Shown: positions 9,368 to 18,742, counted from the stretch's first letter. The stretch: 64,000 bases of DNA from Streptomyces drozdowiczii (GCF_026167665.1 NZ_CP098740.1:806001-870000); one strand, 5' to 3'. A program made the numbers and translations. The notes: generated by a model from the sequence alone, not told the origin.

Positions 9368-9850
9368 TGTCGCTCCGCAACACGCTGGAACAAAGAATCT
9401 CCACAATCGTCGTTGTCTCTCAGAAATTGCTTGCGAGGCGAGTACGGCGCGCGGATTTTTTATCGAGAAGTGAGCAGTTCCACCGAGGCGGACACCCCCG
9501 CCCCTGCTCACCCGGTGAGGGTACGGCCTCCGCTGCCACCCAACGCCCCACGTCACAGCCCTGCCGTACGGCCTCCCCCGGCACATCGCCGCACTCTTGA
9601 CTTCCGCCCGCCGGCGCAGTGGAATTCACCGCGAATAGCGAGGACGACATTGTTCGGGGAGTCCGGAAGCGCACCTGGGAGCCCCCGCCGCATTACCGGA
9701 ATCCGGGCCCCCGCATCAGCACCGCACGAGTCATCCGCGAGTCGGACGCGAGTGCGGAGGCCCACCGAAGCGGTGGCTGAAACCAGCCGATACATGGCCC
9801 ATACATTTCGTCTTGTCCTGCCTGTGTTCAGAGCCACATACGTGGACTAT

Positions 9851-9865
9851 CTTCGGCAGCCGAAG
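9851..9865. promoter_or_regulatory. Palindrome upstream of the PucR-type regulator
   Basis: CTTCGGCAGCCGAAG is a perfect 7-bp inverted repeat around one central base, 84 bases before the regulator start. Its position suits an autoregulatory operator or promoter element; no target protein is proven. Confidence 0.4.
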
Positions 9866-9949
9866 TCTGTACGCACCTGAGAACGGCTGGGAGCGCTCTC
9901 CCGTCCGTCACCCCCCATCGGGCGCCGAAGAGCAAGAAGGGGTCAAGGT

Positions 9950-11163
9950 ATGCCGGGAGTTGCGCAACCCTCGGAGCTGGGAGAGCCGCTGGGACCGCTG
10001 CCGCAGGAGTTCGCCACGATCGTGCGGCCCGAACTGCCCAGCCTCATCAAGGAGATCGGCCTTGAGGTCACCCGCGCCTACCCCGAGTACGCGCGGCTCC
10101 TCGACGGCCCGTACGGCCAGGGCATCCGGGTCGGTGTCGAGCAGAGCATCTCCGTGTTCGTGGACCAGGTGGCCGAGCCGGCCGCCCCCTCCGCGCTGCG
10201 CGACGAGATGTGCCGCAGGTTCGGCCGGTTCGAGGCGTACGAGGGGCGCAGCCTGGACCAGTTGCAGGGGGCGTACCGGTTGGGCGCCCGCGTGGCCCTC
10301 CGCCGGGCGAAGAAGATCGGCAGGCGCTACAACCTCTCCCCACCATGATGCTGACGTTCGCGGACGCGTTGTTCAGTTACGTGGACGAGCTGGAAGCCCT
10401 GTCGCGCGAGGGGTACTTGGAGGTGCGGTCGGCCTCCGACGACCACACGGACACCTTGCGGCGCAGACTGCTGCACCTGATCCTCGCCGGGCGGCCGGTG
10501 CCGCGCGTGGCCATCGCCGAGCTGTGCGAGCAGACCGGCTGGACGCTGCCGGACGAGGTGACGCTCGTCGCCGTGCGCCCGTCCCCCGATCTGGACCGGC
10601 TGGCGATCGACCGTGACGTACTGGTCGACTTCACCGATCCGCAGCCGCACTTACTCATCCCGGGCCCCTTCGACGACATGCGAAGACGGATGCTGGAGCA
10701 CGCCCTGCCGGGCGTCCGCGCCGCCATCGGCCTGACCGTCCCGTCGTCGCTGGCCTCGGACTCCATCCGCTGGGCCCGGCGGGTGCTGGAACTCGTGGAC
10801 GCGGGCGTCATCGACGACGCGCCGGCCATCCTCTGCGACGACCACCTCATCACCCTGTGGCTGCTCTCCGATCCGGTCCTCCTGGACCAGCTCGCGCGCC
10901 GCGAACTCGCCCCGATGGCCAACATCAGCGCCAACCGGCGCGAACGGCTCATCGAAACGCTGCGGATCTGGCTCGACACCCGTGGCACGGCGGCCCAGAT
11001 GGGCGAACTGCTCGACGTACACCCCCAGACCGTCCGCTACCGGATGCGCAATCTGGAATCGATCTTCGGCGATCAACTGGTCGATCCGGAGGCGCGGTTC
11101 TCCACGGAGACCGTGCTCCGCGCCATGCAGCTGCGGGCCCGCAGCAACGACACACCCATCTGA
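9950..11163 (+). pseudogene. PucR/CdaR-type helix-turn-helix regulator, frameshifted, with a TTA codon
   Basis: Two adjacent reading frames encode one regulator. The first (9950-10348) gives an N-terminal helical domain ending ARVALRRAKKIGRRYNLSPP. The second, from ATG 10345, continues with MMLTFADALFSYVDELEALS and ends with the PucR C-terminal HTH_30 domain (RLIETLRIWLDTRG, LLDVHPQTVRYRMRNLESIF). The frames join without gap if one C is added to the CCCC run at 10338-10341, giving a 404-residue protein. An assembly error is the simplest cause; a genuine split with an ATGA-coupled pair is the alternative. Codon 10651-10653 is TTA (in HLLIPG), so translation may need the bldA tRNA. As the regulator amid mce, SCP2 and acyl-CoA dehydrogenase genes, it probably controls lipid uptake. 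RBS: AAGAAGGGG. Confidence 0.85.
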
Positions 11164-11377
11164 ACAGCGCGACGCGTCCTCAGCCCGACGAGCACCTCAC
11201 GCGAAGTCAACCTACTTGCTGGTAAGGGGAAATAGCCGGTCATTCCCAAACGGTTGCCACACGGAGACGTACTCAACGCGAAACCAGGAACTGCGTCTCG
11301 TTATATGGAGTGGAGTCGGTCCGCCCACCCGGCGGTCCGACGCCCGACCTCCTGGCCACCATCGAGAGGGAACCCCC

Positions 11378-11641
11378 ATGACCGCCTCGCACCTGCTCGT
11401 CCCCGTCCCGATCCCGGACCGCATCGCCGCGCTCATCGGCGCCTGCACCCCCGCGCACATCCTCCAGGCCGAGTTCGACGCCGACTGCGCCGCGCGCGAG
11501 GTCCGCAGGTTCCGCGGGCCCCGGCTGGGCATCGAGGACCAGGCCGACCGCGAGCAGGCCCTGTCCGAGCTGGCCCGCGCCAACAAGGTGCTCGCCGCCC
11601 ATCACCCCCGGCTCGTGGTGCGCCCCGGCTCCGCCTGGTGA
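11378..11641 (+). CDS. Small hypothetical protein (87 aa)
   Basis: An 87-residue protein starts at ATG 11378 with GAGAGGG upstream. It is Ala/Arg-rich and mostly helical (RIAALIGACTPAHILQAEFD, DQADREQALSELARANKVL), with an acidic and basic mix and no membrane segment. No family is recognised. It lies between the PucR-type regulator and the SCP2 gene, 92 bases before the latter. Codon use looks like its neighbours (strong GC third positions), which supports it being real. Function unknown. Confidence 0.6.
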   Translation: MTASHLLVPVPIPDRIAALIGACTPAHILQAEFDADCAAREVRRFRGPRLGIEDQADREQALSELARANKVLAAHHPRLVVRPGSAW

Positions 11642-11692
11642 CCTCGCACGACGGCCTGTCGCGCACCTTGCGAAGAGACCGCCGCACCCTTA

Positions 11693-11726
11693 CCTTACTC
11701 AAAAGTAAGTTTACTTCAGAGTAAGG
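11693..11726. promoter_or_regulatory. Nested palindromic operator over the SCP2 ribosome-binding site
   Basis: Outer arms CCTTACTC and GAGTAAGG frame an inner palindrome AAGTAA-GT-TTACTT. Read otherwise, there are two tandem copies of TTACT-N4-AGTAA. The right arm ends in AAGG, which is also the Shine-Dalgarno of the SCP2 gene starting at 11734. TTACT/AGTAA dyads are common for TetR-family fatty-acid regulators, but the cognate regulator is not identified. An RNA hairpin hiding the ribosome site is another reading. Confidence 0.65.
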
Positions 11727-11733
11727 AACTGGC

Positions 11734-12207
11734 GTGGCCGACAACAGCAGCGGCAAGGTCACCGACGAACTGGCCGCCCTCGACTTCGCGGCCGTCTCCC
11801 CCGAGGAGTTCGCGCGGATCGTGAAGGGCCTGTCCGCCAAGCAGCTCACCGAGGTCATGCACGGGGAGCTGCGCACCCGGGTGCTCGGCGAGGTCTTCGG
11901 CCGGATGAAGCAGCAGTTCCGCCCGGAGGCGGCGGGGGCGCTCACGGCGCTGATCCGCTGGAAGATCACCGGCGACACGGAGGCGGTCTACGAGACCTCG
12001 ATCGCGGACGGCACCTGCACCGTCAGCGAGGGCCGCTCGGAGGCGGAGCCGCGTACGACGCTGATCATGGCGGACGCGGAGTTCCTGAAGCTGGTCTCCG
12101 GCAACGGCAACCCCGTCACCATGTTCATGATGCGCAAGCTGAAGGTGGCCGGTGACGTCGGCCTGGCCTCGGGGCTCACCCGCTACTTCGACATCCCGAA
12201 GGCGTGA
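11734..12207 (+). CDS. SCP2 sterol-carrier domain protein
   Basis: The 157-residue protein starts at GTG 11734 with AAGGA six bases upstream. The fold is that of the SCP2 lipid-transfer domain: VLGEVFGRMKQQFRPEAAG, then LIRWKITG with DTEAVYETSIADGTC, then EPRTTLIMADAEFLKLVSG and the closing MRKLKVAGDVGLASGLTRYF, which is the usual SCP2 C-terminal helix. SCP2 proteins carry acyl-CoAs or sterols. It sits 4 bases before an acyl-CoA dehydrogenase gene and shares its operator, so the pair is probably a small lipid-catabolism operon fed by the Mce importer. Substrate unknown. Confidence 0.9.
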   Translation: MADNSSGKVTDELAALDFAAVSPEEFARIVKGLSAKQLTEVMHGELRTRVLGEVFGRMKQQFRPEAAGALTALIRWKITGDTEAVYETSIADGTCTVSEGRSEAEPRTTLIMADAEFLKLVSGNGNPVTMFMMRKLKVAGDVGLASGLTRYFDIPKA

Positions 12208-12211
12208 GCCG

Positions 12212-13426
12212 ATGAGCTACTTCTCCCTGGCGCTCACCGAGGACCAGCAGGACCTGCGGAACTGGGTGCACGGCTTCGCCGCCCAGGTGGTGCGCCCGGC
12301 GGCGGCCGAGTGGGACGCCCGCGAGGAGACGCCCTGGCCGGTCATCCAGGAGGCCGCGCGGATCGGCCTCTACGGGTTCGAGTCGCTGGCCGACATGTAC
12401 GGCGACCCGTCGGGGCTCTCCCTCCAGATAGCCAACGAGGAGCTGTTCTGGGGCGACGCCGGCATCGGCATGGCCCTGTTCGGCACCTCGCTCGCGGTCG
12501 CCGGAATCTTCGCCTCCGGCACCCCGGACCAGCTGGCCGAGTGGGTACCGCAGTGCTACGGCGACGAGGACGACCCGAAGGTCGCCGCGTTCTGCGTCTC
12601 CGAACCGCAGGCGGGCTCCGACGTCTCCGCGATGACCACGAAGGCCCGGTACGACGAGGCGAAGGACGAGTGGGTGATCTCGGGCCAGAAGGCGTGGATC
12701 ACCAACGGGGGCATCGCCGAGGTCCATGTGGTCGTCGCCTCGGTCGACCCGGCGCTCGGCGCACGCGGGCAGGCCGCGTTCATCGTGCCGCCCGGCACCG
12801 AGGGCCTGGCGGCGAGCCGGACCATCAAGAAGCTGGGGCTGCGCGCCTCGCACACCGCGGACGTCTTCCTGGACGACGTGCGGGTGCCGGGGCACTGCCT
12901 GCTCGGCGGCAAGGAGAAGCTGGACGCCCGCCTCGCCCGCGCCCGCGAGGGCTCCACCGCGAAGGGGCAGGCCGCGATGGCCACCTTCGAGGTCAGCCGC
13001 CCCACGGTCGGCGCCCAGGCGCTGGGCATCGCGCGGGCCGCGTACGAATACGCGCTGGAGTACGCGGGCGACCGCGAGGCGTTCGGGCGGCCGATCATCG
13101 AGAACCAGTCGATCGCGTTCGCCTTGGCCGACCTGCGTACCGAGATCGAGGCGGTACGGCTGCTGATCTGGCAGGCCGCGTGGATGGCCCGCAACGACCG
13201 CACCTTCGACGCCGGACAGGGCTCCATGTCCAAGCTCCGCGCGGGCGAACTCGCGGTGGCCGCCACGGAGAAGGCCGTCCAGATCCTGGGCGGCGCCGGA
13301 TACAGCCGGGAGCACCCGGTCGAGCGGATGTACCGCGACGCCAAGATCTACACGATCTTCGAAGGGACCAGCGAGATCCAGCGCCTCGTCATCGCGCGGG
13401 CGATCTCCGGGCGGCACATCCGCTGA
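12212..13426 (+). CDS. Acyl-CoA dehydrogenase
   Basis: The 404-residue flavoprotein begins at ATG 12212. The family signatures are complete: substrate/FAD loop FCVSEPQAGSDVSAMTTKA (residues about 130-148), FAD-binding QKAWITNGG, and the C-terminal YSREHPVERMYRDAKIYTIF with EGTSEIQRLVIAR, where the Glu after IF is the catalytic base position. It oxidises an acyl-CoA to the trans-2-enoyl-CoA, passing electrons to ETF. It is coupled to the SCP2 gene (4-base gap) under the TTACT-type operator. The chain length of the substrate cannot be told. Confidence 0.95.
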   Translation: MSYFSLALTEDQQDLRNWVHGFAAQVVRPAAAEWDAREETPWPVIQEAARIGLYGFESLADMYGDPSGLSLQIANEELFWGDAGIGMALFGTSLAVAGIFASGTPDQLAEWVPQCYGDEDDPKVAAFCVSEPQAGSDVSAMTTKARYDEAKDEWVISGQKAWITNGGIAEVHVVVASVDPALGARGQAAFIVPPGTEGLAASRTIKKLGLRASHTADVFLDDVRVPGHCLLGGKEKLDARLARAREGSTAKGQAAMATFEVSRPTVGAQALGIARAAYEYALEYAGDREAFGRPIIENQSIAFALADLRTEIEAVRLLIWQAAWMARNDRTFDAGQGSMSKLRAGELAVAATEKAVQILGGAGYSREHPVERMYRDAKIYTIFEGTSEIQRLVIARAISGRHIR

Positions 13427-13508
13427 GCGCGGGGGCGGCGGGCGGGCGCGGGACCGGGCCAGCGAGGATGGGCGGGTCCGTACCACCGCCGCACCCGGGG
13501 GAAACGCC

Positions 13509-14336
13509 ATGCCCGCCGTCCCGCGCCCGTCCGTCCTCTTCGTCACCGACCTCGCCTACGAGGCGCGCGGCCGGCGCTACTGCGACGAGGACATCCGGCT
13601 GACGGCGCGGCTGCGCGAGAGCTTCGACCTCGCGCTCTGCCATCCGCGCGACGCCGCCGCCCTGCTGGACGGCTTCGACGCCGTCGTCGTACGCAACAGC
13701 GGCCCGGTCCTGCACTACCAGGAGGCGTACGACGCGTTCCGGGCGCGGGCCCTGGAGCTGGGCAGCCGGGTCTACAACCCGCTGACCGGGCGCGGGGACA
13801 TGGCGGGCAAGCAGTACCTCGTGGATCTGAGCCGGGCCGGGTACCCGGTCATACCCACCGTGGACCGGGCGGCGGACCTCGGGCTGCTCCCCGAGGCCGA
13901 GGGCTATGTCGTCAAGCCGAAGCGGGGCGCGGACTCGGTCGGGCTCAGCTTCGTGGCGACACCGGAGATCGGGTCCGGGGCGGACGGCACCCTGCTCGTC
14001 CAGCCCCGGATCGACTTCCGCTACGAGGTGTCCTTCTATTACGTGGACCACGACTTCCAGTACGCGCTGTACGCCCCGGACCCGGAGCGGCGGTGGGTGC
14101 TTGAGCCCTACGGGGCGAGCGAGGCGGATCTGGCGTTCGCCCGGTCGTTCGTGGAGTGGAACACGCTGGACCACGGCATCCAGCGCGTGGACGCCTGCCG
14201 GACGGCGGACGGCGACCTGCTCCTCGTAGAACTGGAAGACCTCAACCCGTATCTCTCGCTGGACCGGGTAGCCGCCCCCGTACGGGAGGCATTCGCCGCC
14301 CGGCTGACGCAGTCACTGCGGGACATGCTCGCCTGA
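13509..14336 (+). CDS. ATP-grasp-like protein of unknown substrate
   Basis: The 275-residue protein has the layout of an ATP-grasp enzyme: an N-terminal Rossmann-like part (RPSVLFVTDLAYEARGRRY, DAVVVRNSGPVLHYQ), a lysine-containing nucleotide-binding segment (GYVVKPKRGADSVGLSF), then LVQPRIDFRYEVSFYYVDHD and the metal-binding ELEDLNPYLSL near the C-terminus (the E-x-x-x-N pattern that binds magnesium). It resembles RimK/glutathione-synthase-type ligases but is short, so it may ligate a small amine or amino acid. It stands 82 bases after the acyl-CoA dehydrogenase and 55 bases before the MFS exporter. Function not assigned. Confidence 0.7.
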   Translation: MPAVPRPSVLFVTDLAYEARGRRYCDEDIRLTARLRESFDLALCHPRDAAALLDGFDAVVVRNSGPVLHYQEAYDAFRARALELGSRVYNPLTGRGDMAGKQYLVDLSRAGYPVIPTVDRAADLGLLPEAEGYVVKPKRGADSVGLSFVATPEIGSGADGTLLVQPRIDFRYEVSFYYVDHDFQYALYAPDPERRWVLEPYGASEADLAFARSFVEWNTLDHGIQRVDACRTADGDLLLVELEDLNPYLSLDRVAAPVREAFAARLTQSLRDMLA

Positions 14337-14391
14337 CACGTCCGGGCGTTCCCCGCATGCGGGTGACACGACGCGATGTGAGGGTGCAAAG

Positions 14392-16463
14392 GTGACCACT
14401 GCCAGCGAGACCGCCCCCGCCGCGCAGAGTGCCGCCGCGCCGCCCGTGCTCGATCCGCGCCGCCGCAACATCGTCTTCGCCACGATCGTGCTGGGCATCC
14501 TGCTGGCCGCGCTGGACCAGACGATCGTGGGCACCGCGCTGCCGACGATCGTCTCGGACCTCGGGGGCGCCGCGCACATGTCCTGGGTGGTCACCGCCTA
14601 TCTCCTGGCGGAGACCGTGGCGACGGTGCTGGTCGGCAAGTTCGGCGACCTGTTCGGGCGGAAGATCGTCTTCCAGCTGTCCGCGGTCATCTTCATCACC
14701 GGCTCGTTCCTCTGCGGACTCGCGACGAACATGACGCTGCTGATCGTGTGGCGCGGTCTCCAGGGCATCGGTGCCGGCGGTCTGATGGTCACCTCGATGG
14801 CGCTGATCGCCGATGTCATCCCGCTGCGCGACCGCGGCAAGTACCAGGGCGCGATCGGCGCCGTCTTCGGTGTGTCGACGGTGATCGGTCCGCTGCTCGG
14901 CGGGCTGTTCACCGACCATCTGACGTGGCGCTGGGCGTTCTACGTCAATGTGCCGATCGCGATCGTGGTGGTCATCGCGGCCGCCCGTACGATCCCCTCC
15001 GTGAAGGCGGCCGGTCGGCCGGTCATCGACTACCTGGGCATCGCGATGGTCACGGTCGGGGCCAGCGCCCTGATCCTCGCCACCAGCTGGGGCGGCAACG
15101 AGTACGCCTGGGGCTCCGGCGTCATCATCGGCCTGTTCGTCCTCGGGCTCGTGGCGCTCGCGCTGTTCTGCCTGGTCGAGTTCCGGGCGAAGGAGCCGAT
15201 GCTGCCGATGCGGCTCTTCGGCAACCCGGTCTTCACGGTCTGCTCGATCCTCAGCTTCATCGTCGGGTTCGCGATGCTCGGCGCGATGATCTTCCTTCCG
15301 ACGTACCTCCAGTACGTGGACGGCGACTCGGCGACCCTGTCGGGGGTGCGGACGCTGCCGATGGTCGTCGGTCTGCTCGCCGCGTCCATCTTCAGCGGCA
15401 ACGTGGTCAGCAAGACCGGCCGCTACCGGATCTTCCCCATCATCGGCTCGCTGGTCATGGCGGTGGGTCTGTTCCTGCTCTCCCGGATGGGCCCGGACAG
15501 CGGGGTCTGGCTGGAGTCGCTGTACATGCTGGTGCTCGGCATCGGCATCGGGCTCTCCATGCAGGTCCTCACGATCGCCGTGCAGAACACCGTGGACTAC
15601 GCGGACCTCGGCACGGCCACCTCGGGCGTCACCTTCTTCCGTACGCTCGGCAGCTCCTTCGGCACCGCCGTCTTCGGGACGATCTACGCGAACGCGCTCG
15701 GCCCGCACCTGAAGGACGGGATCACCGAGGCCGCGCGGGCGGGCGGCGATCCGGCCGTGCTGGCCAGGGCGTCCCAGAGCCCGGAGGGGCTGCACGCGCT
15801 GCCCGGCTCCCAGTCGGCGCCGCTGGCCCAGGCGTACGCGGACACCCTGCACACGGTGTTCCTGTGGACGGTGCCCGTGGCGCTGCTCGGGTTCGTCGTC
15901 GCGCTGTTCCTCAAGCAGGTGAAGCTGCGCGACACCGTACGGGCGGGCTCGACGGACATGGGTGAGGGCTTCGCCTCGCCGAACACGCAGGACCCGGCGC
16001 GGCTCCTCGAATTCTCGGTGGCCAAGGTGCTGCGGCGGGTGGACCCGGAGACGGCTCGGCGGATCGTCGCGGAGTCGGACACCCGGCTCGACATGGCGGG
16101 CGCCTGGGCGGTGATGCAGGTCGAGCTGTTCACGCGGATGGTCGGCCACGCGGGGCTCCGGCTGATCGCGTCCCGGCACCGGATCCCCCGGAGGTCCTGG
16201 TGCCGGTCTTCGACCGCATGATCGAGGAGGGCTTCCTCACCGGGGACGGCCATCTGTTCCAGCACACCGCGGCCGGCAGCCGTGAGGCGCGGACCATCAC
16301 GGACGCCTGGGCCCGCTGGCTCAACGACCAGCTGGGCGAGGACGGCGAGCGCCCGGACGACGCCCGGCTGCGCGCCGCGGTCGACGTGATCGCGAAGCGG
16401 CTGCTGGCGGAGGACCTGACGCAGGAGCTGGCGCCGGTGGCCCCGGCGGGCGCGCCGGTCTGA
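14392..16463 (+). CDS. DHA2-family MFS exporter with C-terminal winged-helix-like tail (frameshifted)
   Basis: This is a 14-helix DHA2 (DHA14) drug:proton antiporter starting at GTG 14392. Motif D-like LDQTIVGTALPTIVSDL is near residue 40, motif A VGKFGDLFGRK follows, and motif C is GVSTVIGPLLGGLF. The frame ends early at 16221, but adding one C to the CCCCC run at 16185-16189 restores IASRHRIPPEVLVPVFDRMI and continues to 16463, giving 690 residues. The roughly 150-residue cytoplasmic tail resembles a MarR-like winged helix (DRMIEEGFLTGDGHLFQHTA), a fusion seen in streptomycete exporters. The substrate is unknown. Likely an assembly frameshift; if genuine, the exporter loses most of the tail but keeps all helices. 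Confidence 0.88.
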
Positions 16464-16479
16464 GGAGGCCGCCCCCTCT

Positions 16480-16934
16480 TCAGTCCGCGAAGACGGCGGT
16501 CTCGTACACCCAGGCGCCCTCGTACCGTACGAAGCGGCTCTTCTCGTACAGGGAATCGGCGCTCCCGCCCGCCGTGTAGTGGGCGCGGAAGGTGACCGTC
16601 CCGGTGGTGTGGAAGGCGCTGCCCTCCGTGGTCTCCAGGACCTCCAGGCCCTGCCAGCGCTGTCCGGGGTCGAGGTCGAGCAGGTCGGGGCGGTGGTCCG
16701 GGTGCCAGGTGCGCAGCAGATAACCGGCGTCCCGGACGACGAAGGCGGCGTACCGCGACCGCATCAGCGCCTCGCAGGTGGCGGCTGGGGCCCCGCGTGC
16801 AGCCGGCCGCAGCACTCGGCGTAGGCGGCGGGCAGCCCGCAGGGGCACGGCGAAACCGCGCTGATCTCGGGGAGGGGGGCGGTGCGGGGGCTCGCGGCGG
16901 ACGGGCGCCGGGAGCGGGAGGTGCGTCGGGACAT
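16480..16934 (-). CDS. YchJ-family SEC-C protein (frameshifted)
   Basis: The correct N-terminus begins at ATG 16934 (MSRRTSRSRRPS) and contains the SEC-C zinc motif PCPCGLPAAYAECCGRLH. The frame then shifts: one base is missing in the GGGG/CCCC junction at 16787-16794, after which ATCEALMRSRYAAFVVRDAG and the NTF2-like YchJ core continue to the stop (SLYEKSRFVRYEGAWVYETA). With the base restored the protein has 151 residues, normal for the family (UPF0225). The role of YchJ is not well defined; the fold is NTF2-like with a metal-binding C-rich start. It converges with the MFS gene with only 16 bases between stops. Confidence 0.82.
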
Positions 16935-16978
16935 GGGTCCATTGTGACGTGCGCGGATGCGCGGCCCCGACGGGCGGC

Positions 16979-17215
16979 TCAGGTCAGCAGGAAGTCGGCC
17001 TGGCCGGCCTTGGCGCCCTGGATGAACGCGGCGATCTCGTGGTGGGTGTAGATGAGGGCCGGACCGTCGGGGTCCGCGGACTGGCGCATGGCGATTCTCC
17101 CGTCGGCCAGTTTCATGGCCTCGACGCAGTTGCCGCCGTTGCCGCCGCTCCAGGGCTTGTACCAGCCTTCGGAGCCGAGGTCAGCGGCGGGCATGCCGTT
17201 GTATATGGGTGTCAT
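16979..17215 (-). CDS. DUF397 protein
   Basis: The 78-residue protein carries the DUF397 signature GWYKPWSGGNGGNCVEAM, then VRQS-like RIAMRQSADPDGPALIYTHH and a C-terminal helix (EIAAFIQGAKAG). Its ATG shares one base with the stop of the upstream XRE gene (TGATG), so the two are translationally coupled. DUF397 proteins in Streptomyces are small partners of XRE/DUF5753 regulators (WhiJ-like loci) and are thought to form toxin-antitoxin-like or developmental control modules. Here the module is XRE + DUF397 with a divergent ATPase gene. Confidence 0.92.
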   Translation of the reverse strand: MTPIYNGMPAADLGSEGWYKPWSGGNGGNCVEAMKLADGRIAMRQSADPDGPALIYTHHEIAAFIQGAKAGQADFLLT

Positions 17216-18075
17216 CACAGCTCCTTGCGGAAGTCCCGGAGGAGTTCCTTCGTGCGTTGTGCAGTCGCGGCCTGGGCCGCCATGCGGTCCATGACCTCGA
17301 GGTAGGAGGCCACCTCCGGTCGCGCGTCGAAGTAGACGGCCCCGGTCAGATACTCGCTGTAGACCATGTCGGGCAGTTCGGGGACGGCGAACCGGAAGAG
17401 CACGAACGGCCCGTACGTCCCCGGGTGGTGACCGGTGGAGAACTCCGCGATCTGGAGCGTCACGTTGGGCATCGCCGTCGACTCCAGGAGCTTGTCCACC
17501 TGGGCGCGCATGATCTCGACGCTGCCCACCGGACGGCGCAGAACGGTTTCGTCCATCACCACCCACAGGCGTGGGGCGTCCGGTCGGGTCAGCAGGGACT
17601 GCCGTTCCATCCGCAGCGCCACATGGCGCTCGATGTCCTCCGGCCGGGTCTGGCCGACGGCTCCGGTGCGCATCACCGTCCGCGCGTAGTCCTCGGTCTG
17701 GAGCAGTCCGGGGACGAAGTGCGGCTCGTACATGCGCAGGAGGCTCGCGGCCCCCTCCAGGCTCACGTACATGCTGAACCAGTCCGGCAGCACGTCGTGG
17801 AACCGCTGCCACCAGCCCGGCCTGTTGGCCTCCTCCGCGAGTTCGACGAACGCGTCGTTCTCCGCGTCGGAGATCCCGTACGCCTTCAGCAGTGCCTGGA
17901 CATAGGGGATCTTGAGCGCGACCTCGGCCGTCTCCATCCTGCGGACCGTCGCCGCGGTCACACGCAGCACCTTGGCGGCCTGGTCCCGGCTCAGGCCGGC
18001 CCGCTCCCGCAGTTCCTGCAGACGCTTGCCGAGAACGACCTGGCCCACGGTCGGGGCGGACCGCGGTTCGCTCAC
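17215..18075 (-). CDS. XRE-family regulator with DUF5753 domain (WhiJ-like)
   Basis: The 286-residue protein starts at GTG 18075 (GGGGGAGG 8 bases upstream). An N-terminal helix-turn-helix covers about residues 12-70 (LGKRLQELRERAGLSRDQAA, KVLRVTAATVRRMET). A DUF5753 domain covers about 90-275 (YEPHFVPGLLQTEDYARTVM, WVVMDETVLRRPVG, PNVTLQIAEFSTGHHPG). Such proteins bind DNA and are regulated by an associated DUF397 protein, encoded here with an overlapping start. The divergent neighbour is a GHKL ATPase, completing the usual streptomycete trio that influences development and antibiotic production. Confidence 0.93.
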   Translation of the reverse strand: MSEPRSAPTVGQVVLGKRLQELRERAGLSRDQAAKVLRVTAATVRRMETAEVALKIPYVQALLKAYGISDAENDAFVELAEEANRPGWWQRFHDVLPDWFSMYVSLEGAASLLRMYEPHFVPGLLQTEDYARTVMRTGAVGQTRPEDIERHVALRMERQSLLTRPDAPRLWVVMDETVLRRPVGSVEIMRAQVDKLLESTAMPNVTLQIAEFSTGHHPGTYGPFVLFRFAVPELPDMVYSEYLTGAVYFDARPEVASYLEVMDRMAAQAATAQRTKELLRDFRKEL

Positions 18076-18283
18076 TTCAGACCTCCCCCATGTGCTGTAT
18101 CTGGGTGCAGTGTGCCATGCGCCCGCTGTCAAAGACACAGCCACTCTGGAATTTTCAGAGTGCCCCTTGCCAAGTGTTCGTGACAGGTAGAGAGTTGGGG
18201 TACGAAACCAGTTGACCTGTCGCGCCCTCGGCCTTTTCGAAGATCGCGAAGCGTGACGCAGCCCCCACTGTGAGGATTCGGTC

Positions 18284-18742
18284 GTGGCACCTGGCAGTGC
18301 GCTCATCCCCCGGCTCGCGGAGACCGGCCCGGGGACCGAAGCGCTCCGGCACTGCTTCGCGCTGCCCGCGCGTCCCGAATCGGTCGCCGTCGCCCGGCGC
18401 CTGACGAAGGCCCGGCTCGGCGAGTGGCGCGCCGGCGGCGACACCCTCGACGCCGCGGTCCTGATCGTGTCCGAACTGGTCACCAACGCGGTGGTGCACA
18501 CCACCAGCGCACGGATCCTGTGCGAACTGCGGTGCCTGGACGGCCGACTGCGCGTCTCCGTGCAGGACCAGGGACACCAGCCGGACGGACCGCACCTCGG
18601 CAGAGGCGCGGACGACGAGCACGGACGCGGCCTGCTGCTCGTCGACTCACTGGCCCGCTCCTGGGGCTCGCGCGACGCCGGGGACGGCTCGGGCCGCATC
18701 GTCTGGGCAGAACTGCCGCACGGCTCGGAGCACTCATGCTGA
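18284..18742 (+). CDS. GHKL ATPase, anti-sigma-factor-like regulator
   Basis: The 152-residue protein is a stand-alone HATPase_c domain: N-box VLIVSELVTNAVVHTTSARI, then VSVQDQGHQPDG (G1-type) and the G2-type GRGLLLVDSLARSWG. Such SpoIIAB/RsbW-like ATPases often act as anti-sigma or partner-switching proteins. It is divergent from the XRE/DUF397 pair across 208 bases and overlaps the next gene by 7 bases. The start is GTG 18284. In streptomycetes this ATPase is a standing member of the WhiJ/AbaA-like clusters; its partner here is unknown. Confidence 0.85.
   Translation: MAPGSALIPRLAETGPGTEALRHCFALPARPESVAVARRLTKARLGEWRAGGDTLDAAVLIVSELVTNAVVHTTSARILCELRCLDGRLRVSVQDQGHQPDGPHLGRGADDEHGRGLLLVDSLARSWGSRDAGDGSGRIVWAELPHGSEHSC

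Noticed and set aside
10330..10350. Programmed -1 frameshift in the PucR gene
   Set aside because: No slippery heptamer with downstream structure is evident, and nine other similar lesions in the window have the same simple explanation.
14242..16179. Long minus-strand open frame opposite the MFS exporter
   Set aside because: Low-complexity Arg/Asp/His/Glu composition typical of a shadow frame in high-GC DNA; the MFS protein on the other strand is conserved.
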